A stretch of DNA of 15,082 nucleotides from DATMMS01 sp036824145 (GCA_036824145.1 DAITAT010000041.1:1-15082); one strand, 5' to 3'. Shown: positions 1 through 7,982, counted from the first letter of the stretch. The notes: generated by a model from the letters alone, not told the origin. Made by a program: numbers and translations.

Positions 1-456
1 ACGGTGAGCCCGTACCTCGGCGGCGACAGCTTGGAGCCGTTCACGCGGCGCGCCAGCAAGGGTGTCTTCGTCCTCTGCCGCACCTCCAACCCGCGATCCG
101 GCGAGCTGCAGGAACTTCGCACCGGCGACCGCCCGCTGTTCCTCGAGGTCGCCGCCCGCTGCCGGGATTGGAACGTCAACGGCAACGTCGGCCTGGTCGC
201 CGGCGCCACCTACCCTGTCGACCTGGCTGCGATCCGGGCCGAATGCCCGGGCATGCCGATCCTGGTCCCCGGAGTCGGTGCCCAGCAGGGCGACCTCGCC
301 GGCGCGGTCGCGGCGGCCGCGGGGGAGGGGAGAGACCAGCCCTTCCTGGTGGCTGCCTCGCGGTCGATCATGTTGGCGAGCAGTGGCCCCGACCATCAGC
401 ACGCCGCCGCCGCAGCCGCCCGCCAGCTGCGGGACCAAATTCAAAGCGCAATCTAG
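1..456 (+). CDS. pyrF: Orotidine 5'-phosphate decarboxylase, type 2, C-terminal part (5' truncated by window edge)
   Basis: The reading frame is open from base 1 and ends at TAG 454-456, so only the C-terminal 151 codons are seen. OMP decarboxylase converts orotidylate to UMP, the last step of de novo pyrimidine synthesis, in the cytosol. The visible part carries features of the subfamily-2 (TIGR02127-like) enzymes: LGGDSLEPF near the start, CRTSNP in the next strand, NVGLVAGATYP, and the phosphate-binding loop ILVPGVGAQQGD. The catalytic Asp/Lys cluster lies in the N-terminal half, outside the window, so it cannot be checked. The TAG stop is itself part of a TAGAAT box 6 bases before the next gene's ATG. 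Family assignment is firm; the true start is unknown. Confidence 0.93.
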   Translation, partial: TVSPYLGGDSLEPFTRRASKGVFVLCRTSNPRSGELQELRTGDRPLFLEVAARCRDWNVNGNVGLVAGATYPVDLAAIRAECPGMPILVPGVGAQQGDLAGAVAAAAGEGRDQPFLVAASRSIMLASSGPDHQHAAAAAARQLRDQIQSAI

Positions 457-459
457 AAT
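454..459 (+). promoter_or_regulatory. Candidate -10 box for a leaderless transcript of the LOR/SDH gene
   Basis: TAGAAT matches the TATAAT consensus at 5 of 6 positions and is followed by exactly 6 bases (CGGCTG) before the ATG at 466. Transcription would then start at or next to the start codon. No Shine-Dalgarno and no clear -35 are visible. The same spacing recurs before 9435 and, with 7 bases, before the recombinase start at 14857. The first three bases are the pyrF stop codon. The gene could also be read from an upstream pyrimidine-operon promoter. Confidence 0.45.
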
Positions 460-465
460 CGGCTG

Positions 466-1683
466 ATGCATCACGCCGCGGTGGCTCTTGAGGGCCATAT
501 CATCGACAGCCTCGCGCTGCCCAAGGTCTGGGACACGATCATGGACATGGGCGGGAACTTCGAGGTCGAGGAATTCCGCGTCGGCAAGCACAAGGACGAA
601 AAGTCCTACATGAGGCTCTCGGTGCAGGCTGCCAGCGAGGAGCTCCTCGGCGAGATCCTCACCGCGATCCAGCAGTACGGCGCGGCGCCGCTCGACCACG
701 TCAGCGCGGAGCTCCAGCCGGTCATCCAGGACGGCGTCTTCCCCCAGGCCTTCTACTCCACAAGCAACCAGCCCACCTCGGTGCGAGTGGGCGAGAAATG
801 GCTTGAGGTCGAGAACATCGAGATGGACTGCGGCATCGCCGTCGATGGTGGTCGAGCCTTCTGCATGCCGGTTGATGAGGCACGCGTCGGCCACCAGGTC
901 GTCACCGGCTACCAGGGCATCCGGGTGCAGCCCCTGGAGCGCTCCCGCGACCGCGAGATCTTTGGTTTCATGCAGTCACAGGTCTCAGCCGAGAAGCCCA
1001 AGAAGCTGCTCATCCGAGAGATCGCAGCCGATATGCGGCAGATCCGCGCCGACGGCGGCGCCATCCTGTTCGTCGGCGGACCGGCAGTCATCCATACCGG
1101 CGCCGGGCGCTACCTGTCCGCGCTCATCCGGGGCGGGTTCGTGCAGGTCCTGTTCGCCGGTAACGCCCTGGCCGCCCACGACATCGAGTGGGCGCTGTAT
1201 GGCACGTCCTTGGGGATCAGCCTCGACTCCGGGCTGGGGATGGAGCACGGCCACGAGCACCACATCCGGGCCATCAACGAAATCCGCCGGGCCGGTTCGA
1301 TCGCGGCCGCGGTGGACAGTGGCGTCCTCAAGGAGGGCGTGATGTTCGAGGCGACCAAAGCGGGGGTGAACGTGGTCCTGGCGGGCTCAATCCGCGACGA
1401 CGGCCCGCTGCCGGACGTCATCACCGACGTCATCGTGGCGCAGAAACGGATGCGCCAGGTGATCCGCGAAAACAACATCGGGCTGGCGCTGATGGCGGGC
1501 ACGATGCTGCACAGCATCGCCACCGGCAACCTCCTCCCGGCGACGGTGCGAACCGTGTGCGTGGACATGGAGCCATCGGTGGTCACCAAGCTGGCCGATC
1601 GGGGTTCCTTCCAGACCGTGGGCATCGTCACCGACGTGGAGTCGTTCCTGCGCGAGCTGGCGCTCGACCTCGAAGTGGCATGA
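466..1683 (+). CDS. LOR/SDH-domain protein of the TIGR00300 family (archaeal-type ornithine cyclodeaminase-like)
   Basis: This 405-residue cytosolic protein matches the TIGR00300/LOR-SDH conserved family across its length. The N-terminal part contains the GHIIDSLALPKVWD and FRVGKHKDEKSY motifs. The middle has MDCGIAVD, and the C-terminal half is Rossmann-like with ILFVGGPAVIHTGAGRYLSALI, followed by VLFAGNALAAHDIEWAL and MEHGHEHHIRAI. Known relatives are the archaeal ornithine cyclodeaminase and the C-terminal domain of cyanobacterial AgrE/ArgZ, which convert ornithine to proline with NAD. Ornithine cyclodeaminase is therefore the best functional guess, but the substrate is inferred from family only. 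The ATG start lies 9 bases after pyrF. Its TGA overlaps the ATG of the HDAC-like gene (ATGA at 1680-1683), suggesting translational coupling. The arginine-dihydrolase domain of the AgrE fusion is absent. Confidence 0.88.
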   Translation: MHHAAVALEGHIIDSLALPKVWDTIMDMGGNFEVEEFRVGKHKDEKSYMRLSVQAASEELLGEILTAIQQYGAAPLDHVSAELQPVIQDGVFPQAFYSTSNQPTSVRVGEKWLEVENIEMDCGIAVDGGRAFCMPVDEARVGHQVVTGYQGIRVQPLERSRDREIFGFMQSQVSAEKPKKLLIREIAADMRQIRADGGAILFVGGPAVIHTGAGRYLSALIRGGFVQVLFAGNALAAHDIEWALYGTSLGISLDSGLGMEHGHEHHIRAINEIRRAGSIAAAVDSGVLKEGVMFEATKAGVNVVLAGSIRDDGPLPDVITDVIVAQKRMRQVIRENNIGLALMAGTMLHSIATGNLLPATVRTVCVDMEPSVVTKLADRGSFQTVGIVTDVESFLRELALDLEVA

Positions 1684-2642
1684 CTCCCAGCGGGTCGCCG
1701 CTGCTGCTGAGCCACCCTGCCTGCGAGTTCCACCAGGCGCCGGAGCACCCCGAACGACCGGAGCGTCTGGCCGCCATTTACGAAGCGCTGGCCGCCGACC
1801 CCCAGCTCCGCGATCTGCCGAAACGGCAACCAGCGCCCGCCGGCCAGGACCGCCTGGAGACACTGCACGATCCCGCTTACGTCGAGAGCATCTTCCATGC
1901 CGGCGCGCTCGCGGACGAACGGGGCCTGGGCAGTTGGCTCGACCCCGACACCTGGCTGGGCCCGGCCTCGCTGGACGCGGCCCTCGCTTCAGCTGGTGGG
2001 GCGGCCGCGGCGGTCCAGGCCATTCTTGCTGGCGAGCACTACTCCGCGTTCAGTCTCACGCGCCCGCCCGGGCACCACGCCACCAGGAAGCACGCGATGG
2101 GCTTCTGCCTCTTCAACAACATCGCGCTGGCGGCGCAGGCCGCGCTCGACAGTGGTCTCGAGCGGGTGGCAATCGTCGATTTCGACGTCCATCACGGGAA
2201 CGGGACCCAGGACATCTTCTACGAACGCTCGGACGTGCTGTACATGTCGTGTCACCAGTCCCCGCTCTACCCCGGCACCGGCGCCGCCAGCGAACGGGGA
2301 AGAGGGGAGGGCGAGGGCTTCACTGTCAACGTCCCGATGTCCGCCGGCGGGGGTCAGGCCGAATACCTTGGCGTGTTCGATGAGGTCTTGGTGCCGGCGC
2401 TGCGCGAATATGAGCCCGAACTGCTGCTGCTGAGCGCCGGCTTTGACGCCCATCACAAGGATCCGCTGGCCCAAATGGAACTGACCGGAACCGACTACGG
2501 GCTCTTGGCGGGACGCCTACGTGCCTCGGCAGAGGAGCTTTGTGAGGGCCGAAGCGCCTGGGTCCTGGAGGGCGGATATGACCTCGACGGGCTCTCCGAG
2601 AGCGTGGTGGCGGTGCTGAAGGAACTCTCAGCCACCGCCTGA
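1680..2642 (+). CDS. Histone deacetylase superfamily amidohydrolase (class II HDAC/acetylpolyamine or acetoin-utilization type)
   Basis: This 320-residue zinc amidohydrolase has the whole arginase/deacetylase-fold active site. There is RPPGHHA at residues 128-134 (tandem catalytic His132/133), then GFCLFNNIA. VDFDVHHGNGT gives zinc ligands Asp169 and His171, AGFDAHH gives the third zinc ligand Asp256, and LEGGYD contains the transition-state Tyr300. Bacterial relatives remove acetyl or other acyl groups from polyamines, lysine side chains or small amides; the substrate cannot be read from the sequence. The frame is open back to 1188, but that part overlaps the preceding gene out of frame. I chose the ATG at 1680 because it overlaps the upstream TGA, and family homology (SHPACEFHQAPEHPERPERL) starts about ten residues later. 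Coupling to an ornithine-type enzyme hints at acyl-amine or polyamine substrates. Confidence 0.9.
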   Translation: MTPSGSPLLLSHPACEFHQAPEHPERPERLAAIYEALAADPQLRDLPKRQPAPAGQDRLETLHDPAYVESIFHAGALADERGLGSWLDPDTWLGPASLDAALASAGGAAAAVQAILAGEHYSAFSLTRPPGHHATRKHAMGFCLFNNIALAAQAALDSGLERVAIVDFDVHHGNGTQDIFYERSDVLYMSCHQSPLYPGTGAASERGRGEGEGFTVNVPMSAGGGQAEYLGVFDEVLVPALREYEPELLLLSAGFDAHHKDPLAQMELTGTDYGLLAGRLRASAEELCEGRSAWVLEGGYDLDGLSESVVAVLKELSATA

Positions 2643-2659
2643 AGTCGCGCCAATAAGGG

Positions 2660-2688
2660 TTGACAGGCGCGGTGAGCGCCCCAAGAAT
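2660..2688 (+). promoter_or_regulatory. Candidate sigma70-type promoter for the SpoIID/LytB gene
   Basis: A perfect TTGACA at 2660-2665 is separated by 17 bases from AAGAAT at 2683-2688 (4 of 6 to TATAAT). Transcription would start near 2695, a few bases before the ATG at 2702 that begins the signal peptide. The same TTG could be misread as a start codon. The -10 is weak, so this is a moderate call. Confidence 0.4.
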
Positions 2689-2701
2689 GAATTCAGCCCC
2701 C

Positions 2702-4591
2702 ATGCGTTTTCGCACTTCCTTGCTCACGTTTCTCTCGCTATGCCTGCTGATAGGCGCGATGCCCTCGCAGGTGGCGATGGCAGATCCCAGCCCCGATCAG
2801 CTTGCCGCGCTCAAGGCCCACGAGCAAAGCCAGCAGGCGGCCCTCAGCCAACTCGCCAGCCAGCAGCAATCAGCCCAGGCGGTCCTTGCTCAACTGCAGG
2901 CGGACTACAACTCCAAGCAGGCGGACTACCAGGGCGAGCTCGCCCAGGCCGAGAAGCTGAGTCAGCAGATCGCCGCCCTGGACTCCCGCGGCCAGGACAT
3001 CCAAAAGAAGCACGACGCGCATATCGGCCTTTTCCGCAACCAGAGTCGCAGTCTGTACAAGGCGGGCCCGGCGGATGCTGTCGTCTTCCTCTTCGAGGCC
3101 AACAGTTTCGGCGACTTCCTCGATCGCCTCGTCTACATCACGCACCTAACTCGCGACAACTACGACCAGGCTCAGCGACTTCGCCAGGAACGCGAGGCGC
3201 TGGCCGCTGAGCGTGAGCGCAGCGCCAGGCTCAAGGCGGCCCTTGACCCGATGATCGCGGACCTCGCGGCCAGGGTCGCCGACGCCGCCGGCAAGCTCCA
3301 GGACCAGGCCGTGGTCGAATCCGGGCTCGAGGCCCAGCAGCGGGCCCAGCTGGGAGCGCTGAGGGGCACACAGCAACAGGAGAAGCAACTGGAACAGGCG
3401 CTGGCAGCAGCCGCGGCCGCCGCCGCCGCCGCGGGCCAGAAGGGTGCTGGCAAGGTGTACGGCTCGGTCTGCCCGGCGGCGCCCGCTGGAACGACCAGCT
3501 TCTGCGGGCATGGATGGGGGCACGGGGTGGGGCTGGGCCAATACGGTGCGCTCGGCATGGCCCAGGCCGGCATCGGATGGCAGCAGATCATCCACAACTT
3601 CTACAGCGGGGTCAGCATCGGCGCGATTCCCGACCAGACCGTGCGCGTCTACCTGACCCAGGCCGGCGGCAACATAACCCCCCGCTTCGGCGGCGCCACC
3701 ATTGAGGACGTGGCAGGCAACACCCTGGGCTCGGTGAGCCAGGACCAGACGGCAACGTTCTCGCGCAACGGCGACGGCAGCATCAGTGCCAGTTGGGCCG
3801 GTGGCAGTGCCCACAGCTCGACCTTGCGCCTGGTGCCGGGCGGTGCGGGCGCCTTCCAGGTCAGCGGCAGCAACACCCGCTACCGTGGCGAGGCGTGGGT
3901 GGACGGCAGCAGCGGCCTCAAGGTGATCAACCACGTGGAGCTGGAGAGCTACCTGCAGGGCATCGCCGAGGTCCCCTCGAGCTGGCCGCTGAACGCCATC
4001 GCGGCCCAGATGGTGGCCGCCCGCACCTACGCGCTGTACCACCTCGGCGGCGGTCTGTATGACGTCGACGACACCACGAGCTCCCAGGTTTACGGCGGGC
4101 TCGACCGGGAGACAGCGGCCCAGAATGCCGCCGTCGCCGCCACTCACCTCCAGGGCATCACCGCCGGTGGGCAGCTGATCGACGCCGTCTTCTCGTCGAG
4201 TGACGGCGGCCATACGCAGTGCGCCAGCGCCGAATGGGGCAGCGGCGACCACCCCTGCACACCACCATACCTGTTGGGGGTCATCGACAATTACGACGTC
4301 AGTCCGCTGCACACCTGGTACACGCCACCCCACACCTTGGGCCAGATCCAGGGCTACCTCGGTTCGACCTACAATGCCGCTCAGTGCGGCACCCTGACGG
4401 CCTTCGATCTCTCCGACCGGGACGCCTCCGACCGCCTCAACCACGTCCGGATGATTGGTTCCAGCGGCGTCTGCACCGTGACGCCGGGTGCGTTCATACG
4501 CGCCATCAACGCGGGATCTCCGGCCGATTTCGTCGTCTATGGCGAAATGTTCGGCGTGACTCCGGGGAGCCATGCCTGGCCCTACTGGTGA
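2702..4591 (+). CDS. Secreted SpoIID/LytB-domain protein with long N-terminal coiled coil (putative peptidoglycan lytic transglycosylase)
   Basis: The 629-residue product begins with a signal peptide: Arg-containing n-region MRFR, hydrophobic LLTFLSLCLLIGAM, likely cleavage after QVAMA near residue 26. Residues about 30-245 are a Gln/Ala-rich coiled coil like the PcsB/CwlO-type regulatory N-terminus, ending in a nine-Ala run. The SpoIID/LytB part follows: GHGWGHGVGLGQYGA (His270, His274) and AEVPSSWPLNAIAAQMVAARTYAL. In that motif Glu423 aligns with the catalytic Glu of the lytic transglycosylase family. A His/Cys cluster HTQC and HPC nearby may bind zinc, as in clostridial SpoIID. It probably acts outside the membrane on glycan strands, perhaps in division or cell separation. 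The frame is also open upstream with TTG 2660, GTG 2672 and ATG 2687. I prefer 2702 because the signal peptide starts there and TTG 2660 lies in a promoter-like box. Confidence 0.85.
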   Translation: MRFRTSLLTFLSLCLLIGAMPSQVAMADPSPDQLAALKAHEQSQQAALSQLASQQQSAQAVLAQLQADYNSKQADYQGELAQAEKLSQQIAALDSRGQDIQKKHDAHIGLFRNQSRSLYKAGPADAVVFLFEANSFGDFLDRLVYITHLTRDNYDQAQRLRQEREALAAERERSARLKAALDPMIADLAARVADAAGKLQDQAVVESGLEAQQRAQLGALRGTQQQEKQLEQALAAAAAAAAAAGQKGAGKVYGSVCPAAPAGTTSFCGHGWGHGVGLGQYGALGMAQAGIGWQQIIHNFYSGVSIGAIPDQTVRVYLTQAGGNITPRFGGATIEDVAGNTLGSVSQDQTATFSRNGDGSISASWAGGSAHSSTLRLVPGGAGAFQVSGSNTRYRGEAWVDGSSGLKVINHVELESYLQGIAEVPSSWPLNAIAAQMVAARTYALYHLGGGLYDVDDTTSSQVYGGLDRETAAQNAAVAATHLQGITAGGQLIDAVFSSSDGGHTQCASAEWGSGDHPCTPPYLLGVIDNYDVSPLHTWYTPPHTLGQIQGYLGSTYNAAQCGTLTAFDLSDRDASDRLNHVRMIGSSGVCTVTPGAFIRAINAGSPADFVVYGEMFGVTPGSHAWPYW

Positions 4592-4622
4592 GCCCTCCGC
4601 CGCCCTGACAGTCCCGGCTCGC

Positions 4623-5369
4623 TCAGGTCAAGCGTCCGACGTAGAGGTTGATCACCTCGTCGTTCTGCAGGAGCTCGGGCCCCGGCCCTTCCAATCGATT
4701 CTGGCCGAGCACGAGAACGTAGGCCCACTGCGCGTGGCGCAGGGTCTCGCGGGTGTTCTGTTCGACGATCACCACGGCGACATTCGTCGCCTTGACCTGC
4801 TCGATCCGCTCCCAGATCAGGCCCTGAAACTGGGGCGAGAGGCCGGCGCTCGGCTCGTCCAGGATCAGGACCGCCGGGTCGACCATCAGGCCGCGGGCCA
4901 GCGCCAGCATGGTCCGCTGGCCACCGCTGAGGGTGCTCGCATGCCGGCCGGCGGACGCGCGCAGATCGGGAAAGAGGGCATAGAGCTCCTCCATCCGTTC
5001 GGGCACGCCGGACTTCCGGCTGTAGCCGCCCATCTCGAGGTTCTCGCCGACAGTCAGATCCGGGAACACGTTGGCGACCTGCGGCACATAAGCGATCCCC
5101 TGGCGCACCAGCTTTTCGGCGGGGGAACCGGTCACCTCCCGACCTTCGACGAAGATCCGGCCCGCGGCCGGGCGGATCAACCCGGCCACCGCCTTGAGCA
5201 GGGTGGACTTGCCCGCTCCGTTGGGGCCGACGATGGCGGTGATCCCGCCGCGGCTCGCCTTCACCGAGACCCGGTCGATGATCGGTGGCCCGCCATAGCC
5301 CGCGGTCAACTCCCGGACCTCGAGCGTCGCCTCGGCAACGGCCGGCGTGCTAGTCATGGAGCGGCGCAT
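4623..5369 (-). CDS. livF: HAAT-family ABC transporter ATP-binding protein LivF
   Basis: This is one of the two ATPases driving the importer encoded by the same operon. Numbered from the upstream ATG at 5369, the 248-residue protein has Walker A GPNGAGKST (48-56), a Q-loop at YVPQ, ABC signature LSGGQ (147-151), Walker B LILDEP (168-173) and an H-loop region with VVIVEQN. Gln in VEQN instead of His is usual for LivF. The compact length and the segment YVPQVANVFPDLTVGENLEMG are typical of LivF rather than LivG. The start is uncertain. ATG 5369 overlaps livG by 20 bases, and ATG 5357 overlaps it by 8 bases and is equally plausible (244 residues). No clear Shine-Dalgarno precedes either, consistent with coupling to livG. 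It is the last gene of the operon, and no T-rich terminator is visible before the convergent stop at 4591. Confidence 0.93.
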   Translation of the reverse strand: MRRSMTSTPAVAEATLEVRELTAGYGGPPIIDRVSVKASRGGITAIVGPNGAGKSTLLKAVAGLIRPAAGRIFVEGREVTGSPAEKLVRQGIAYVPQVANVFPDLTVGENLEMGGYSRKSGVPERMEELYALFPDLRASAGRHASTLSGGQRTMLALARGLMVDPAVLILDEPSAGLSPQFQGLIWERIEQVKATNVAVVIVEQNTRETLRHAQWAYVLVLGQNRLEGPGPELLQNDEVINLYVGRLT

Positions 5370-6141
5370 CCCCGAGGTAGGCGTCGATCACGCCTTCGTG
5401 CTTGCGCAGTTCTTCGAAGGGGCCGGTGGCGATCACCGTGCCCTCGGCCATCACCACCACCTGGTCGGTCACCCGCTCGATGAAGGGCAGGTTGTGCTCG
5501 ACGATGATGACCGATGTCCCGGCGGTGACGAATCCCTCGATCGCCTGCGCCATCCGCTCGCCCAGCACCGGGTTGACGCCCCCCATGGGCTCATCGAGGA
5601 TCACCAGCTGGGGCTGCGCCATCCGGATCCGGGCGAACTCGAGCAGCCGCTTCTGTCCGCCACTCAAGTCGCCGGCCCGATCATTGCGCAGGTCGCCGAG
5701 GCCGAACTCGTCGAGGAGCTCGCGAGCCCGCACCACCTCGCCCTCGACCGCCATCTTTTGGGCCCGGCCAAGGCCGACGACGGCTCGCCAGACGCTCTCG
5801 CGCTCGCTGTCCCATCGCGCCATCAGGACGTTCTCCAGCACGGAGAGATTCGGCCACTCTCGCGGCGTTTGAAAGGTCCGGATGAGGCCGAGGCGCGAGA
5901 TGCGATGCGGTGGCCGGCCCTGGATGGCCTGGCCCTCAAAGGTCACGGTGCCCGAGTCGGGCAGCTTGAATCCCGAGATGAGGTCGATGGCGGTGCTCTT
6001 GCCCGCCCCATTGGGTCCGATCAGCCCGGTCACCTTCCCCTTCAGCGCGGTGAAGGAACACCGGTCCACCGCCTTGATGCCGCCGAAGCTCTTGCTCAAT
6101 CCATCGACCTCGAGGGCCGGCCCGGTGGCGGTGGCGATCAC
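5350..6141 (-). CDS. livG: HAAT-family ABC transporter ATP-binding protein LivG
   Basis: This is the second ATPase of the importer, 263 residues. From the GTG at 6141 there is Walker A GPNGAGKST (42-50), then IRTFQTPREWPNLSVLENVLMA as the Q-loop stretch characteristic of LivG, LSGGQ (159-163), and Walker B LVILDEP (179-185) followed by GGVNP, a LivG hallmark. VEHNLPFI is the H-loop. The open frame extends back to 6417, but that extension lies inside livM in another frame and has no family similarity. The GTG at 6141-6139 shares bases with the livM stop (GTGA), the same coupling style used throughout the operon. No Shine-Dalgarno is seen, as expected for re-initiation. The gene ends with TAG at 5352-5350, inside the livF start region. 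Confidence 0.93.
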   Translation of the reverse strand: MIATATGPALEVDGLSKSFGGIKAVDRCSFTALKGKVTGLIGPNGAGKSTAIDLISGFKLPDSGTVTFEGQAIQGRPPHRISRLGLIRTFQTPREWPNLSVLENVLMARWDSERESVWRAVVGLGRAQKMAVEGEVVRARELLDEFGLGDLRNDRAGDLSGGQKRLLEFARIRMAQPQLVILDEPMGGVNPVLGERMAQAIEGFVTAGTSVIIVEHNLPFIERVTDQVVVMAEGTVIATGPFEELRKHEGVIDAYLGDAPLHD

Positions 6142-7097
6142 GTTGTGGCGGGCGGGCCCGGCGCTTTGTCGCGATACCGCCGCTCCGGGAGAAGGCCCTG
6201 GGGCCGGAAGCGGAGGAACAGCACCAGCACCGCACCGATGATGATGGCGCGTAACGCGGGGATGATGGTCGGATGCCCCGGGATCTCGGGCAGGAAGCGT
6301 GTCGACTCCTGGATGAGGACGATCATGACCAGCACGCCGAGCACCACACCGCGGATGTTGCCACGCCCTCCGACGAGGACCGCGGAGTACAGGATGATGA
6401 CCTCGATCGGCTGCCACGCCGAGGGATTGAAGGCCGTCAGGTACCCGGCGAAGAGCGCCCCGCCGAGGCCGGCCAGGCCGGCCCCGAGCACGTACGCCTT
6501 GAGCTTCAGCCGGTAGATATCGCGCCCAAAGGCGGCCGACGCGAGCTCATCCTCGCGAAGGGTGCGCAGCGCCAGGCTGAACCGGCTCCCGGACACGCGG
6601 GACAGGAAGAGGTAGACGAGGACAAAGACCAGCACGCTGAAGCCCAGGAAGAAGTACTGATATTGCTTGAAGTCGAGACCGAGGACATCACCCATCGGGT
6701 CGATCAGGCCCGACAGCCCGTTGTAGCCGTCGAAAAGCGGCACGTACTGGCTCGCCAGCACGTACACGACGTAGACGGCGCCCAGGGTCACGATGGAGAA
6801 ATAGATGCCGCGTAGGTGGCGCAGCGCGATCAGCCCGACGACGAGCCCCGCCAGCATCGATGAGAGGACCGCCAGGACCGCCGCCACGAGGTAGGGGAGC
6901 TGCAAGCCGATGATGTATTGGGCCGGCGGGAGCGGGTGACCGATGGTGAAGACCAGCGTCATGTAGGCACCCAGCGCGACGTAGCCGTAGTAGGCCAGGT
7001 CGAAGTCTCCGGACCATCCCCAGATCACGTTGAGGCCCAGCGCCATGATCCCGAAAATGGCGCCCTCGGTGAGGACGGAGGTCAGGTACGCGATCAT
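6138..7097 (-). CDS. livM: HAAT-family ABC transporter permease LivM
   Basis: This 319-residue inner-membrane permease forms the substrate channel together with LivH. It shows many hydrophobic segments, starting with LTSVLTEGAIFGIMALGLNVIWGWSG, and the LivM signature GDFDLAYYGYVALGAYM. The cytoplasmic coupling loop is SRFSLALRTLREDELASAAFG followed by KLKAYVLGAGLAGLGGALFAGY, which is where LivG/LivF dock. The ATG at 7097 overlaps the livH TGA (ATGA at 7097-7094). The frame continues upstream to 7568, but that part is antisense-like residue composition inside livH and was discarded. The C-terminus ends in Arg/Pro-rich FRPQGLLPERRYRDKAPGPP, the usual cytosolic tail. The transported substrate cannot be deduced from the permease. 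Confidence 0.93.
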   Translation of the reverse strand: MIAYLTSVLTEGAIFGIMALGLNVIWGWSGDFDLAYYGYVALGAYMTLVFTIGHPLPPAQYIIGLQLPYLVAAVLAVLSSMLAGLVVGLIALRHLRGIYFSIVTLGAVYVVYVLASQYVPLFDGYNGLSGLIDPMGDVLGLDFKQYQYFFLGFSVLVFVLVYLFLSRVSGSRFSLALRTLREDELASAAFGRDIYRLKLKAYVLGAGLAGLGGALFAGYLTAFNPSAWQPIEVIILYSAVLVGGRGNIRGVVLGVLVMIVLIQESTRFLPEIPGHPTIIPALRAIIIGAVLVLFLRFRPQGLLPERRYRDKAPGPPATT

Positions 7098-7975
7098 TCG
7101 AAGACGGTCCGCCGGGCATTGGTGAAGAGGCCGCGGGGGCGGATGAGTATGACGACCGCGAGGATGAGGAAGGCAAACGCCAGCTCGTAACTGGCGCTGA
7201 TGTAAGCGCCGGTGAACTCGAGGGCGATGCCCACGATGATCGCGCCGGCCAGCGTGCTGAACGGTTTGCCCAGGCCGCCGGCGACGGCCGCCGTCAGGGT
7301 GATGAGAAAGAAGCTGAAACCGAAGTAGGGATTGAAGCTCCCCACGCTCTCGGCGAGGACGAAGCCCGCATACCCGGCCAGGAGTCCGGCCAGAAACCAG
7401 GTGGCCGCGGCCACCAGGTGGGCGTTGATCCCGCTGACCGCGGCGAGATCGCGGTTCTGCGAGACCGCCCGCAACGCCTTGCCGAACTTCGTGCGCGAGA
7501 TGATCAGGTAGAGGATGGCGGTGACCGCGAGGGCCGAGACGATGATCTTCCACTCGGTGCCGGTCCACAGGAAGGGGCCGACCTGGACCGGCGCGCCCTG
7601 CGGGATCGTGTACGCGACATTGGCGGCCCCAAAGATGAGGACGAGCACATTCTCGATGACAAAGGCCAGGCCGAGGGTCGCGATGAAGGTGGTGATCGCC
7701 GGGGTGCCGCGGCGAACGAAGCGGTCGATGACGGCGGTGTGCACCGCCAGGGCCATGGCGCCGCCCGCGAGGGCGGCGGCGATGGCCGCGACGAGCGCGC
7801 TGCCCGTCGCCCGGTGCGTGACGTAGGCGGCATAGGCGCCGACGGTCAGGATCTCGCCGTGCGAGAGGTTCGCCACGTTGGTCACGGCGTACTCGAGGGT
7901 GAACGCGACAGCGGACAGCGCCAGGATGGAGGCGGTCACCAGGCCAAAGCCGAGGGTCAGCAGCAGCTCATGCAT
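7094..7975 (-). CDS. livH: HAAT-family ABC transporter permease LivH
   Basis: This is a 293-residue inner-membrane permease. Family marks are an N-terminal segment rich in hydrophobic residues followed by YAVTNVANLSHGEILTVGAYAAY, then RRGTPAITTFIATLGLAFVIEN. The coupling loop is KFGKALRAVSQNRDLAAVSGIN, and TLTAAVAGGLGKPFSTLAGAIIVG is the typical LivH C-terminal motif. The ATG at 7975 is preceded by GGAGGTGG (about 7987-7980), a good Shine-Dalgarno. Unlike the downstream liv genes, it can therefore initiate independently. It lies 75 bases after the binding-protein stop, with a strong hairpin in the gap that could lower permease expression relative to the binding protein. The overlap with livM suggests coupled LivH:LivM synthesis. 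Confidence 0.94.
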   Translation of the reverse strand: MHELLLTLGFGLVTASILALSAVAFTLEYAVTNVANLSHGEILTVGAYAAYVTHRATGSALVAAIAAALAGGAMALAVHTAVIDRFVRRGTPAITTFIATLGLAFVIENVLVLIFGAANVAYTIPQGAPVQVGPFLWTGTEWKIIVSALAVTAILYLIISRTKFGKALRAVSQNRDLAAVSGINAHLVAAATWFLAGLLAGYAGFVLAESVGSFNPYFGFSFFLITLTAAVAGGLGKPFSTLAGAIIVGIALEFTGAYISASYELAFAFLILAVVILIRPRGLFTNARRTVFE

Positions 7976-7982
7976 CGGTCCA

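Noticed and set aside
1188..1679. N-terminal extension of the HDAC-like frame
   Set aside because: It lies inside the LOR/SDH gene in another frame and has no family similarity; the ATG at 1680 fits overlap and homology.
2660..2701. TTG/GTG/ATG starts upstream of 2702 for the SpoIID gene
   Set aside because: They would push the signal peptide inward by 5-14 residues, and the TTG is part of a perfect TTGACA promoter box. Not excluded, only less likely.
3146..4573. 475-codon minus-strand open frame opposite the SpoIID/LytB gene
   Set aside because: Low-complexity Ala/Gly/Val composition and no motif; the plus-strand gene has signal peptide and catalytic motifs.
4592..4622. Bidirectional terminator between the convergent SpoIID and livF genes
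   Set aside because: No stable inverted repeat or T run is visible in these 31 bases.
6142..6417. N-terminal extension of livG
   Set aside because: It is out of frame within livM; LivG homology begins just after the GTG at 6141.
7098..7568. N-terminal extension of livM
   Set aside because: It is His/Arg-rich translation of livH in another frame; membrane segments begin only after the ATG at 7097.
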